Positions 28,655 through 40,919 of a stretch of DNA of 64,000 bases are shown here, piece by piece. The stretch comes from Amphiduros pacificus (taxonomy: Eukaryota > Annelida > Polychaeta > Phyllodocida > Hesionidae): contig OX439003.1 in NCBI GenBank assembly GCA_949316495.1, positions 40,230,225 through 40,294,224 of the forward strand. Direction: 5' to 3'. A program made the translations under genes and the position numbers. The notes beneath the pieces were generated by a model. It was not told the DNA's origin, did no database searches, and saw only the letters and a list, made by a program, of their open reading frames with translations. Numbering within the stretch: position 1 is the stretch's first letter; each line of letters starts with the position of its first letter.

Positions 28655-29950
28655 TTCATACTGCTATACACATGCTCTTATTACACTTCATAGACTGCTG
28701 TGCACATGTTCTTATTACACTTCATAGACTACTGTGTACATGTATTTATCACACTTCATAGACTACTGTGCACATGTTCTTATTACACTTCATAGACTGC
28801 TGTGCAAATGTTCTTATCACACTTCATAGACTACTGTGCACATGTTCTTATCACACTTCATAGACTGCTGTGCACATGTTCTTACTATACCTCATAGACT
28901 GCTGTACACATGCTCTTATCACACTTCATAGACTGCTGTACACATGCTCTTATCACACTTCATAGACTGCTGTACACATGCTCTTATCACACCTCATAGA
29001 CTGCTGTGCACATGCTCTTATCACACCTCATAGACTGCTGTACACATGCTCTTATCACACTTCATAGACTGCTGTACACATGCTCTTATCACACTTCATA
29101 GACTGCTGTGCACATGTTCTTATCACACTTCAATGACTGCTGTGCACATGCTCTTATCACACTTCAATGACTGCTGTGCACATGTTCTTATCACACTTCA
29201 TAGACTGCTGTGCACATGCTCTTATCACACTTCAATGACTGCTGTGCACATGCTCTTATCACACTTCAATGACTGCTGTGCACATGCTCTTATCACACTT
29301 CAATGACTGCTGTGCACATGTTCTTATCACACCTCATAGACTGCTGTGCACATGCTCTTATCACACTTCAATGACTGCTGTGCACATGTTCTTATCACAC
29401 TTCATAGACTGCTGTGCACATGTTCTTATCACACTTCAATGACTGCTGTGCACATGTTCTTATCACACTTCATAGACTGCTGTGCACATGTTCTTATCAC
29501 ACTTCAATGACTGCTGTGCACATGCTCTTATCACACTTCATAGACTGCTGTGCACATGCTCTTATCACACTTCATAGACTGCTGTGCACATGTTCTTATC
29601 ACACTTCAATGACTGCTGTGCACATGCTCTTATCACACTTCAATGACTGCTGTGCACATGCTCTTATCACACTTCATAGACTGCTGTGTACATGCTCTTA
29701 TCACACTTCAATGACTGCTGTGCACATGCTCTTATCACACTTCAATGACTGCTGTGCACATGCTCTTATCACACTTCAATGACTGCTGTGCACATGCTCT
29801 TATCACACTTCATAGACTGCTGTGCACATGCTCTTATCACACTTCATAGACTGCTGTGCACATGCTCTTATCATACTTCAATGACTACTGTGCACATGCT
29901 CTTATTACACTTCAATGACTGCTGTCCATGTGTTCATCAATATCACACGT
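28655..29950 (+). repeat. 34-bp minisatellite
   Basis: The unit is CACTTCATAGACTGCTGTGC followed by ACATGCTCTTATCA, about 37 copies. Variation is concentrated at a few sites (CATAGA/CAATGA, ATGCTC/ATGTTC, GTGCAC/GTACAC). A 34-bp unit cycles through three frames, giving spurious ORFs with a 34-residue period. Confidence 0.97.
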
Positions 29951-31030
29951 CTTTACCTGTTCAGCAATATATTATTACTACATTTCACACATTTTTTTCT
30001 AACCACACTTCATACATTGGTGCACACAGTTTTTGACCGAAGGATGTTAATTCCAAATGTGCACATATTGGAATTATTCTATAAGTATACACCTAAACTA
30101 TTATGCCGAAAATGTTGAAATTATCTTCTAATTTACAATAATAAATGTTTCCGAAGTACAACCACCAGATCAGATGTGGGTTAATTAGTATGGATACATA
30201 ACTTGCCTGCTTTCTTCTGACCATTCACCCACTGATTATGCCAATAGTATCCAATGATTCTTGCACAACTTCCCATATTCTAAGAAACAGGATGCTTTGA
30301 ACGTTATAATTGAACAGATAATAATAATGTTGATTGTGGGGCGGAAACCTTCATGCTCAGAATAATAACGCTTATTATATGAAATATAAGACACTTAATG
30401 TCAAATATCTATCGAAGATGTATTATTAATGATTCTACAGCCTGATGTCAAAACGGAGGTCCAGACAAACTGATAACCCAAATATGATCACATAACCGAG
30501 ATTAATTGGAGAGGGCATACAATTTGGAATATGATGATATGAATGATATGATTAGCGTATTATGTTCACGATATCATTATCGTAAACCATATAATCATAT
30601 AGTTGTGAACTCAATAGTCTGCAATTCAATAACATCATATGAGACTTTGTCCTTGCAATTGACTTGATGGAGTCCTCAATGACAACGAAATCAAGTACTT
30701 GCCATTAAAAAGTTGAATAATATTGTGTCAGTAGTGCCGTAACAATAATTAGATTGGGAGCAAATCAATAATTAAAATCACATGGAAACATTAAAATCGA
30801 GATAGGATGAAAGCAGACACTACTGCTTAACTTATAACCCTAGTATTGTGGATCATTCAAGGGACAACCATTTTAACAATTCCTAAACTTTGGAAAAGGA
30901 AAATGTACCAATAATCCATCTTTTTCATAATTTTTTGGTCGGCCTTTGCGGAGGCCGGCCACTTGGGGTGAGATTGGTTCTCAACTTGCCTCTGTCAGAC
31001 AGTCTCATTTGCTTTAGTCTTATTCACTTC
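29951..31030. other. Intergenic AT-rich DNA, no gene seen
   Basis: No ORF of interest. A short hairpin-capable GC motif (GGCCTTTGCGGAGGCC) lies at about 30,943-30,958, shortly before the LINE. Confidence 0.5.
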
Positions 31031-31039
31031 CCAGTGTAA

Positions 31040-33016
31040 GAATTGTCTCGGACCTCCACACTCTCTGGTCTGGAATCATGTACAACTCAATGCTTAAATC
31101 TGCTCAATCAGCATATTTTTCCAACCTGGTTGAGGAAAACAAACATGACCCTAAAAAGCTCTTTAGAGTCATCGACACAGTCATGCACAAGAAAAAGGAC
31201 ACACCTATGCCTCAATCTGACTGTGAGATCACTCAAGCTGAGAAATTTAACACATTCTTTCTTGAAAAAATAGAGAGAATCCGCCTGGACATTGATAATG
31301 CTCCATCCTGCCAAACCTCGCCACCAGGCGACACTGCGAACAATAGTACTACATGTCTGGAAAGGTTCAAACCCTTAACCATTGACGACGTTCGGAAATT
31401 GGTCAAAAGGTCTGCAAAGAAGTCATGTGAGCTGGATCCAATTCCAACCTGGCTCTTACTTGACCTCTTAGATGACCTCCTACCAATAATTACTTCCATC
31501 ATAAATAAATCATTGATGGAATCAGCAGTATCGGAAAATATGAAAATAGCCATCATAACACCCCTGCTGAAGAAACTTGGTCTAGAACTGGTTGAAAAAA
31601 ATTATAGGCCTGTTTCCAACCTAACATTTGTCTCTAAACTAACTGAGAGGGCGGTTGCAGACCAACTAGTCCCCCATCTTGTAAGGAATGGTCTTACTGA
31701 CAAGTTTCAATCAGCCTACAAAGAATATCACAGCACTGAAACCGCTTTGTTGAAAGTGCAAAATGATATCTTGGGTGCTCTAGACAGTAGAAAGTCAGTT
31801 ATCTTGCTGTTGCTTGACCTTTCCGCTGCCTTTGACACTATTGACCATCAAATCCTTTTGGACAGACTGAGGGATAGATGCAACGTCAAAGGTCATGCAC
31901 TCTCCTGGATTCGGTCATACCTAATGGACAGGAAGCAATGTGTGAAAGTGGGGATCCATAGATCCTGTCTCAAATCATTAAAATATGGGGTACCCCAAGG
32001 CTCAGTCCTGGGTCCTATACTGTTCACCATTTACATGACACCCCTATCTGATATACTTGCTAAATATGGTCTGAGCTATCACATTTATGCAGATGATACT
32101 CAGATCTACATCCCTGTTGACCACGCTTCTCCCCATCATGTGGATATGAGCAGACACAAACTGGAGGAGTGTGTCAGTGAGGTTAGAAATTTCCTCATAT
32201 CAAACAAGATGAAGATAAATGATGGAAAAACTGAGATGCTCATATGTACTGACAGGTACAGTACTACCACCCATAGCAGTATCCCAACCACAATCAAAGT
32301 GGGTGATTCTGATATTGCTCCTAGTCAATCAGTGGTTGACCTTGGTATCACATTTGATTCCAACATGGACATGAAGGCCCAGATCAAGAAAATGTGTCAG
32401 AAAGGCTATTATCACATTAGGAACTTGGCGGCCATCAGACATTGTCTAGACGAGAAGACAGCGGTAACACTTACCCATGCTTTTGTTACATCCACCCTTG
32501 ACTATGGTAATGGTCTTCTAGCAGGTCTTCCTAAAACTGACATCAGAAAACTGCAATACCTCCAAAACTCTGCAGCACGGGTAGTAGGAAAAATCAGGAA
32601 ATTTGATCACATTTCAGGAAAATTACAGGAACTGCACTGGCTTCCTGTTCACGCGAGAATTGACTTTAAAATTCTGCTACTGACCTGGAAAGCCCTTAAT
32701 GGTAAGGCTCCGCCTTACTTACGGGATCTACTCCTGATTAAAGAAGGTGAACGCTGTCTACGATCCAATGATGGCACCCACCTACAAGTACCTAATACTA
32801 GGCTAAGGACAGTAGGTGACAGGGCCTTCTCATCTATGGGTCCAAGGCTATGGAATTCCTTGCCTACTAATATTAGGACAAGTACTTCAGTCTCCTCATT
32901 TAAGAGTAGGCTGAAAACTCATCTCTTCAGGATGCATGTCCTGAGCTCAGCGCTATGAACAGACTTGTCTGGTATCAGCGCTATATAAATTTTATTATTA
33001 TTATTATTATTATTAA
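31040..33016 (+). mobile_element. 5'-truncated L2/CR1-like LINE with (TTA)n tail
   Basis: An open frame from 31078 to 32958 encodes 626 residues of reverse transcriptase and C-terminal region. Motifs: RPVSNLTFVSKLTE (~177-190), DLSAAFDTIDH (~247-257), GVPQGSVLGP (~304-313) and YADDTQIY (~337-344). After TGA come the typical GCGCTATATAAATTTT and a TTA microsatellite tail (32,994-33,016). The frame is open upstream to about 31,040, but no endonuclease domain is present, so the copy is 5'-truncated. The long undamaged frame argues for a young insertion. The exact clade (L2, Crack, Rex1, CR1) needs a tree. Confidence 0.9.
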
Positions 33017-33590
33017 TATGCTCCCCCCACACAGCATGCACAAACTTATGATGTAAGGAGCTCACTCGCTTGATTGTCACCATGATAATCATCAGGATAC
33101 TGTAATTGTATGATATTAGCTTTGAAATAATACACCTGCATTTTTTTTAAACAATTTAAGTTGTACTTTTTGTGGAACATTCTTCCTTCTGACACGTAGC
33201 ATAGAAATCTCGTGATCATCTGACCCAGAGAGGGACACTCTGACACTTGATACCATCCACTCACTCTCCATGCCACAGTGTCCATGCAGTGGACAAAACC
33301 TCTCTTGAACCTTTCAGTATCATCATGGACTAAATGGCATCATGCATCACATCTTAAAATACACCAAGAGGTGACAAGTTGTAAAAAGTACTCCACAGAG
33401 AACAGAGAGAGGTGATGACCACATCACAGGAATGATTTGAGAGAACTTTGTGTCCAAGCTTGATTGCCACCTTGGATCGGATTACCCCTGCCTCCCAAAC
33501 TCTGACCTAGAAAAAGTTATGGGGTGCAGCTAAACATGTTTAGTCCTCAAGATGGCATTTTACACTCATTGTTGTATTTCAGTGGGGAAG
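33017..33590. other. Intergenic, nothing recognised
   Basis: Unique-looking sequence between the LINE tail and the second SINE. No ORF or repeat that I can support. Confidence 0.5.
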
Positions 33591-33931
33591 TATATTGTGT
33601 GCTAGGCCACGGGCCGTGGCGCAGTTGGTTAGAGCGCCAGCTTATTAGCAACAGTTCCTCTGTGGTGATCCAAAGGTCGTGGGTTCGATCCTTGGCCATG
33701 CCGAGATTGAAATCATGATACAATTTCACACATGAGCTGAGGTCCGTGCCAAAGGGTTAACCCGTTGTCCTTGTAAATCTGTGACCGGGTGAGTTGTCAT
33801 GTCAAGGACCTGCGACATGACAATTCAGTGAGGCAGCACTATATCTGTCACAAGTAGGTCTCATCACGAAATGACTGAAATAATGTTGAAAGTGATGTAA
33901 AACCCCAAACAAACAAATATATTGTGTGCTA
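33591..33931 (+). mobile_element. tRNA-derived SINE, copy 2, with target duplications
   Basis: The body is 33605-33917, flanked by perfect 14-bp duplications TATATTGTGTGCTA at 33591-33604 and 33918-33931. Same family and orientation as copy 1. It has an intact A box (TGGCGCAGTTGG) and B box (GGTTCGATCC), and about 20 bp more in the middle (TTGTCCTTGTAAATCTGTGA) that copy 1 lacks. The tail is AAACCCCAAACAAACAAA. Likely recent. Confidence 0.93.
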
Positions 33932-34129
33932 ATCATTCTGATAACTGATTCATTTCCATTCACCACACAGAAGTGATTTTATTCAGAACAATTCAAATGT
34001 CAACAATTCAATCAATTGTCTTGAGAACCCTATTTAAACCAGAATAACTTATTCTCTAAATCATGAACATATTGTACAGGATACATATAATTACATTTAT
34101 TTACACAATATCATGATCTAATCTTTTCT

Positions 34130-34645
34130 GATTCGTAAAGGACACAATATTTTGGAAATTGTGACCTATAGGGCATCTAGGTAGGTCATTGTGACCTACT
34201 TACATTTTTTTCTAAAATTTATGAACAAAGATATTGTAGATAAATGTAGGGAGAATACATACTATTTTGCAAAATATTTTGCAAAATATCACATATAGTC
34301 GATTTTGAAAATCGGCTCCTGTGACCTTGAAAATTGCCTAAGGTCACCCAATATTAAACTTATTCAAGCCCCTCATGTTATATCAATATTGCTGTATTTT
34401 GTAAGAAAATAGAGCATTCATAAGTGAATTGCTCCTGTGCTGGCCATGACCTTGACCCAAAATCACAAAAAGTTCAACCCCAAAAATTTCCCAGGCCTAC
34501 ATATTATCATAATATAGTATCTAGTCCTCATGTCCAAGCATAAAGGAATGATGAAGAAAACAAAGTGTGGCGGTGGACGCGGCGGCGGGCGGCGGACGCG
34601 GCGGCGGGTGGCGGATGCAGCGGCGGGCGGCGGCGGGCGGCAGCT
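34130..34645. repeat. Dispersed repeat with GTGACCTTGA/AGGTCA motifs and GGC-rich end
   Basis: It contains GTGACCTATAGGG, AGGTCATTGTGACCTAC, GTGACCTTGAAAATTGCC and AAGGTCACC, followed at 34,566-34,643 by a GCGGCGGGCGG-type run. The same phrases occur in the RSRC1 intron at 44.6-45.3 kb, so this looks like one dispersed family. Class unknown. Confidence 0.5.
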
Positions 34646-35212
34646 TGTGCTGACTTGATTAATAATTCAACACTGTTTTCTTACACTTGTACAGCAGTTT
34701 TAAAAGCGGGATAAAAAGTGCCGACCATTCCATTTTAATGGACGTCTTGTTACATATATATTAAAAAAGCATTAGCGTGATCAGAGAGGAAGTGTGGCGA
34801 GATTTGAAGAAAAAAAAGTTGCTGTGTGAAGTATTGGCTGCAGTAAAATTCGCCACTGATAAGAGCGTGTGATCTCGATGTTGCGTTTTTACGTTGCCCT
34901 CTGGTGGACGCTATACAAGTCTCCACTTCAGTTTTATTTTGCAAGTTTATGCGATGTTTTGCCTAATATGTATATTTGGAATCGAGTAGATTTCAGTTAT
35001 TTTTTGTCAGAATCATGTCACATATGAAATTTTACCCACAAATTGCCCTTATTTCTGTATTAGAGCTTTGTTTTTAACCATCGGGAATTTGACCTATTTC
35101 TTGACCTATTTCTTGAATCAATGGAGGCCCTGTGAGGTTTTGTACAAAGGGGCCAACATGGGTCAAATGCGAACAACACTATCAGCTGCACACAATGAGA
35201 AATACCTGTACC

Positions 35213-35608
35213 TGAACAGGTTGAGAGACAGCTGCACAGGTTGAGAGACAGCTGCACATGGTTAGAGATAGCTGCACATGGTGAGAGATAGATGCAGTGT
35301 TTGAGAGATAGCTGCACAGTTTGAGAGATAGCTGCACATGGGGAGAGATAGCGGCACATGGGGAGAGATAGCTGCACATGGGGAGAAACAGCTGCACATG
35401 GGGAGAGATAGCTGCACATGGGGAGAGATAGCTGCACATGGGGAGAGATAGCTGCACATGGTGAGAGATAGCTGCACATGGTGAGAGATAGCTGCAGTTT
35501 GAGATAGCTGCACATGGTGAGAGATAGCTGCACATGGGGAGAGATAGCTGCACATGGTGAGAGATAGCTGCACATGGGGAAAGATAGCTGCACATGGGGA
35601 GAGATATA
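35213..35608 (+). repeat. 20-bp minisatellite
   Basis: The unit is AGCTGCACATGGGGAGAGAT, about 20 copies, with GTG/GGG and ACAG/GATA variants. The three reverse-strand ORFs rich in MCSYLSPCAAIS are its translation shadows. Confidence 0.97.
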
Positions 35609-35671
35609 TCAAGTCAAATTTAGGAGTGGCAGAGCTCTGAACGGGGCTGAACTAAAAATCTGAACCAATCC

Positions 35672-36332
35672 GTTTATTTCACGCTATTCCGGACACTCGC
35701 AACATAGCCGGAGCATAATCACGTCTATTCCGGACACTCGCAACATAGCTGGAGCATAATCACGTCTATTCCGGACACTCGCGACATAGCTGGAGCATAA
35801 TCACGTCTATTCCGGACACTCACGACATAGCCGGAGCATAATCACGTCTATTCCGGACACTCGCAACATAGCCAGAGCATAATCACGTCTATTTTGGACA
35901 CTTACAACATAGCTGGAGCATAATCACGTCTATTCCGGACACTCACAACATAGCCGGAGCATAATCACGTCTATTCCGGACACTCGCAACATAGCTGGAG
36001 CATAATCACGTCTATTCCGGACACTCACAACATAGCTGGAGCATAATCACGTCTATTCCGGACACTCACAACATAGCTGGAGCATAATCACGTCTATTCC
36101 GGACACTTGCAACATAGCTGGAGCATAATCACGTCTATTCCGGACACTCACGACATAGCCGGAGCATAATCACGTCTATTCCGGACACTCGCATCATAGC
36201 CAGAGCATAATCACGTCTATTTTGGACACTTACAACATAGCTGGAGCATAATCACGTCTATTCCGGACACTCACAACATAGCTGGAGCATAATCACGTCT
36301 ATTCCAGACACTCACAACATAGCCAGAGCATA
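35672..36332 (+). repeat. 41-bp minisatellite
   Basis: The unit is CGTCTATTCCGGACACTCGC followed by AACATAGCTGGAGCATAATCA, about 16 copies. A multi-unit pattern is visible: the variant with TTTTGGACACTTACAAC occurs twice, 328 bp apart, each time preceded by a CCAGAGCATAA unit. This indicates duplication of a larger block of about eight units. Confidence 0.97.
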
Positions 36333-39300
36333 ACTTCAACTTCAATTCTGTTGGCTCGCAACTTTGCCAGACACTAAATCGCAGCCATTCCCACGAGCGA
36401 AAAATGCATTAGATATTGGATGTTTGACGTTTTTTTTTCAAAATGCACCAAAGTCTATATACCTATGTAAACATCTAGAATTAGGATAAATATGTCGAAA
36501 AAAAAGGATATATGTCCTGTTTAAAACGGATATATCCCTTTAGCCTTGATAAACTGAATGATATGAAAAGTTATGTTAACAAATTTTGAAAACCTAATGG
36601 GAGGTTAGACATACTTGTTAGACATGTCTACAATAGCCCCTGAGACATATCCGGGGCAGAATATGTGGGTAGGAGAAATGGCCCTTCTCCTCTGACAAAG
36701 TCGAATATATTCCCCCAAAAACTGGATTCCATCACCTTCTTGGATTTGTGAAAAATCTGTGCTCTGTGCTCTGCCATTCTGAGTGAAATCGTACGGTAAA
36801 CAATGTAAATATTGAAAAATGTTGTTTCTTTTCACCTGTATATGATCAACTGGAACTGAATTATGACGAGATTTTTGCCCAATTGTAACACAGAATGGTG
36901 CCTGCATAAGGAGTAGTCTAGACATGGAAGCAAAAGTATTACATTAAAACATTAAAGATTTATCTTAACACTATTACACACTCTTTAAAGGAATTTGTAT
37001 AATATTGCGATGATTTAGTTGCGCTTTGATTAATGCCCGGCTCTGTTTAGAACTCTTGAAAATGCCAGAGAAAAATATTCTGCAGATTTTATATGACAAA
37101 AGGGATTTTCAACCAGCTTATGTCCTATTCAATAACACAATGAATTACACCAAGTTATCAATGTTTCCACAGTAAATGTAAAAAAAAAATGTCACAAGGT
37201 CCTCATTTTAAGGCTTTTTAATATCTGCCACCAGGGGGCTCTCATCACTAACACTCATAAATACCCTGAAAACAATTAAGGTTTACCATTTCAATTTAGA
37301 ATCTCCACAATTCCCAAAAGAGACCTATGTGCGAATTTTTACATTTAATGTCTTGACGACATGTGCTTGATTTTAAAAGGTCAATGTAAAGACCAAGCGT
37401 AATGTACATCTCATCATAACCCGAATGAATGTCTGACCAAGCATAAGACCTAGTATCTCTTCTGGTAGAGAGAGGGATGTTTTATATTTCTTAACATCTT
37501 CAGTGTCTTATCTGGGCTATTTATTTAGGTAGTTTTACAACAAAAAGGGGAGTTAAACGATGAGCAGCAATGCTCTGGTTTGCAGAATTTAGCACACGAG
37601 TCACAATTAATTAAAGTATTAATTAAAGTAAAATTTTATGCGTGAATGATTCAAAATCAAATGTATATGATAATTATCATATTAAACCCTTACGTTTCAA
37701 TACATTTAGTTCATAAATCATAAGTTCAATGTCCTGGATCACATGCGCATCGATTGGATATCAGGGTCATCAAAGTCCACATTATTATTAGCTTGCTTCA
37801 GTTCACATGAGTGATCCAGTTCTCTCAGTTTGCAAACATTAAGATTTATCATTATAATAACCATAGCTTTCTTTAAAAGTCAGCCATTAAGACGACATTT
37901 TCATGAATAACATACTTATTTGATTAGGAGGGTTTATAAATCAATTATGAGAAATACACACACTATGGCCTGCTGATTTTTAAAACTAGATTCCAAGATA
38001 CCTTGTGACATATCTTTCACAAAAGGTACTGTTATAATCAGTGGCATTAACAATAATAGTAGACATGGCTACAGCCAGATTCCTTGATACTATATATATA
38101 TATATATATATATTGAACTGCAATTGTTACATTTAAATGTTGGTTTCTGACCTAATGACCTACCTTTTGTTTTGTGAGCTGCAGCCTGTTAACTTGTTGA
38201 CATCTGTGATGTCAACAGTAATAGTATGCATTTCAAGACAGGTTTCTTAATACTAACAACATAATATACTGTGTGCCTTGTATAACACCATACATATTGT
38301 CATTTCTTCCCAGATTGTTATTGGCCTCATTGTGCATTAAGTGTCCATGGTTGGGGACACTGTGTAAGCTGCTGCTTAAATGCCTTTACTTTTAGTCAGA
38401 GGTTAGTTGAATGAATGAATGAAATCTATGCAATATTAAATTGCAAGAGGGCCGTAGCCTGGAGAGGCAGCCCTGCAGTGCGATTGCTGTGAATTGCAAT
38501 CATGTCTTGTTAAATTTGGTCATTGATTATTGCTATTGAAAAATGGACTATTGTTGTTGTGAGTTGGTTAACTGAAAGGTTTTTTGAGACCATTCACACC
38601 GGGTTCCCCCTACTCTTTTCGATAAGTGCTACTGGGTTCTTTAACGTGCTCTGGGATAGGGTCAGATACATGGGACCACGTTTTACGCCCAAACCGAGCG
38701 GGCGAGCAATAACCTTGCTGGGGGACAATTTAACCAGGCATTGTCAAAGGGGGACCTACCCATAGTGAGTTTAGAGGTGGTTTAATGTTGTGTTCAGATT
38801 TTGTATGTGGGTTGCATATATGAGAAGTTATGTAGAAATTTTGATTAAAAAGTAGTGAGAATTGCATTTTAGGCAAAAGTCCATGGGCAAAAGTGAACTT
38901 TTTTGTTTACGGTTGTTTTGATTGCTTTTGGATGACAAAATAATTCAGAAGATTCATCTTGTTATGTGTTCCAAGTTTGGAAATGATATTATGTGTATAA
39001 ATGCCTAATTATAGTTTATTTGAAATTGCTATGGGGTGGGTGGTGTGTGATTATCGGTGCAAATGGCCCGATTTGGGGCACTGAAAGCTGACTATGGGCA
39101 GGATATACACTGAATATCTCTGCAACCGCTGTTGGTCATTCTTGTGAAACCAAAGCAGGCAATCTGTGACCCAGGCCAGGCATTTACACTATTATGTGGG
39201 GGTGCCATGCGTTAGTAATGTGTAAGGTTTATCTACCCTGGCTGTCAGTGTGGGGATGTGGGGCATACATTCCATCATTGCAGCCAGAGGTAGGATCAGG

Positions 39301-40347
39301 TTAGTTTCTGTTTTAATTAGTCAATGTAATTAAGCTAGTGGCCACTGTGACCTGATCTCTTGACCATTGATTGACCATCTGCAGTCAGTCAGTTATGCTG
39401 CCTGCTTCATGGGTTCGTTCTAGTGGGATCTTTTCCAGTTCCTATCTGGGCACAGGATACTGAATCAGGATATGATGCAGATCCACAAAGTTTAAGGCAT
39501 TATAGACAACCTCAGCTGCAGCCTGGGTGTGGTCAGCGCCATCTTCCACATCATATACTCTATCGTCATAGTTGTAGATCTTGTTTCAATATAGGTCAAA
39601 AGCAACAATAGAAACTATAGAGTGCTGTGTAAGAGATAAGGATATGATTACCCTACTAGTCACAGTTGGCAGCAAGCCAAAGTGATCATTCCCCCCCCCC
39701 CCCTCCTCCCAAACCAAGAGATCAAAGAATCATGCCCCCCATGTTCCAACCAGGGGCCAAGGATCTAAGGATCACTCCCCCAATGTCCTAGTTATCATGT
39801 AGCCCTATGTCACTTGCAGGGGACAAACACATAGAAAATAGAGGAAAAATAGGTAACACACACACACACTGACACAGGACAGAGTAATTTCCAGTACCTT
39901 AAAAAACAAATGCATTGTGACCATATATCCCCATAAAATGTAAGTGTATTTTTTTCGATCATCTACAGTTTTGTTCACAGCACATTATGGTTTTTGGTTA
40001 TTTTTTTCAAAAAATGTTGGCCAACTTGAACATATCTACCAGAAAAATCTTTTAAGAATAATTTGACATATTAATTATTAAAATTGGTTTTGCAGTAATT
40101 TAAAATAAATATGTGAACTCTTTTTTTTTGGAAAGAAAAATAGAATTTGGAAGAAACTGTCCCCTAAAGCATTCATGCACCTTTTCCTTGCACAAAATAT
40201 AAATGTTTATACCCTCTGTGGTTTCATGAATGCTTTAAAGGCTATTATATAAGCAAGAATCATGAGTGAAACAATCATAAAACATTTAAATAATTTGATG
40301 TCATTCAAATAGAATCACAATGACAAACAAACATATCTATTAAATAG
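36333..40347. other. Intergenic, no gene seen
   Basis: No supportable gene. A 106-codon reverse ORF at 36,605-36,925 has no recognisable family. There is a short TA run at 38,091-38,112, a CTCF-like motif at 37,228, and a poly-C tract near 39,691. The segment 38,450-38,760, with CTGGGTTCTTTAACGTGCTC and ACGTTTTACGCCCAAACCGA, has the look of a dispersed invertebrate repeat. Confidence 0.5.
40163..40238. repeat. Short inverted repeat / dispersed repeat fragment
   Basis: TAAAGCATTCATG and its exact reverse complement CATGAATGCTTTA bracket a loop with CCTTTTCCTTGCACAA and ATATAAATGTTTA. The same loop phrases recur at about 48,050-48,079 after AAAGCATTCATG, so this is a dispersed family. Confidence 0.6.
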
Positions 40348-40353
40348 TTTATT
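40348..40353 (-). terminator. Candidate RSRC1 poly(A) signal
   Basis: TTTATT on the plus strand, AATAAA for RSRC1, about 475 bp after the stop. Other AATAAA hexamers on this strand lie at 40,431-40,436 and 40,771-40,776. The choice among them is a guess. Confidence 0.35.
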
Positions 40354-40826
40354 TACAAAAACATAAATAATATGCAAGCATTGTTTAGCTTTGCTAAATG
40401 AGATAGAACAAAATATGTAGACACCATAAATTTATTCAAAATATTGTCTTAAATTCTGGTTCTAACTAACATTTTCTTGGTGATATGCCTGTAAATATTG
40501 TCCAGTAAACCTATAAATGCAAATGTACATCCATATGCACATGTAAATTTCATTTCCTTCATATGTTAATCAAACAGACAGTGGTAGAACTGTCATATAT
40601 GGCTTCAGTTCACAACTATAACTCAGGTCAGCATTATTAATGCCAATAACAATATTAATGTCCTAAATTAAGTTTAAAACTGTTCTAAAATCACAATGAT
40701 CGGAAATATCCCAAATTCTACATGGTAACTTTGGGCTTTGAATATAACTGAGAAATGTCATTCTTGAAGCTTTATTTTCTCTGTCATAATCATACATAGC
40801 CAGGCATGTGTTCACCTTAGACAGTA

Positions 40827-40919
40827 TTAATACATGGCTTCTCCCTCCAACTTTCTTCGCCTCATGCTTGCCAGTTTTTTTATCCACCGGTCCATCTTTT
40901 CCTCGTAACTCACATACAA
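40827..40919 (-). CDS. RSRC1: RSRC1 terminal coding exon 7
   Basis: Acceptor TTTTGCAG, stop TAA at 40829-40827. It encodes LYVSYEEKMDRWIKKLASMR, RRKLEGEAMY, the conserved C-terminal signature. A longer ORF in another frame covers this exon and hides it. Confidence 0.93.
   Translation of the reverse strand: MYVSYEEKMDRWIKKLASMRRRKLEGEAMY

Noticed and set aside
25041-29950. CRISPR-like arrays
   Set aside because: Units are directly tandem with no unique spacers, and the DNA is eukaryotic.
28655-30036. Cys/His-rich repeat protein ORFs in the 34-bp array
   Set aside because: The 34-bp period rotates the frame; ORFs come and go with unit variants and lack splice context.
36605-36925. 106-codon minus-strand ORF
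   Set aside because: No recognisable domain, splice context or codon bias; length is within chance for one in 64 kb.
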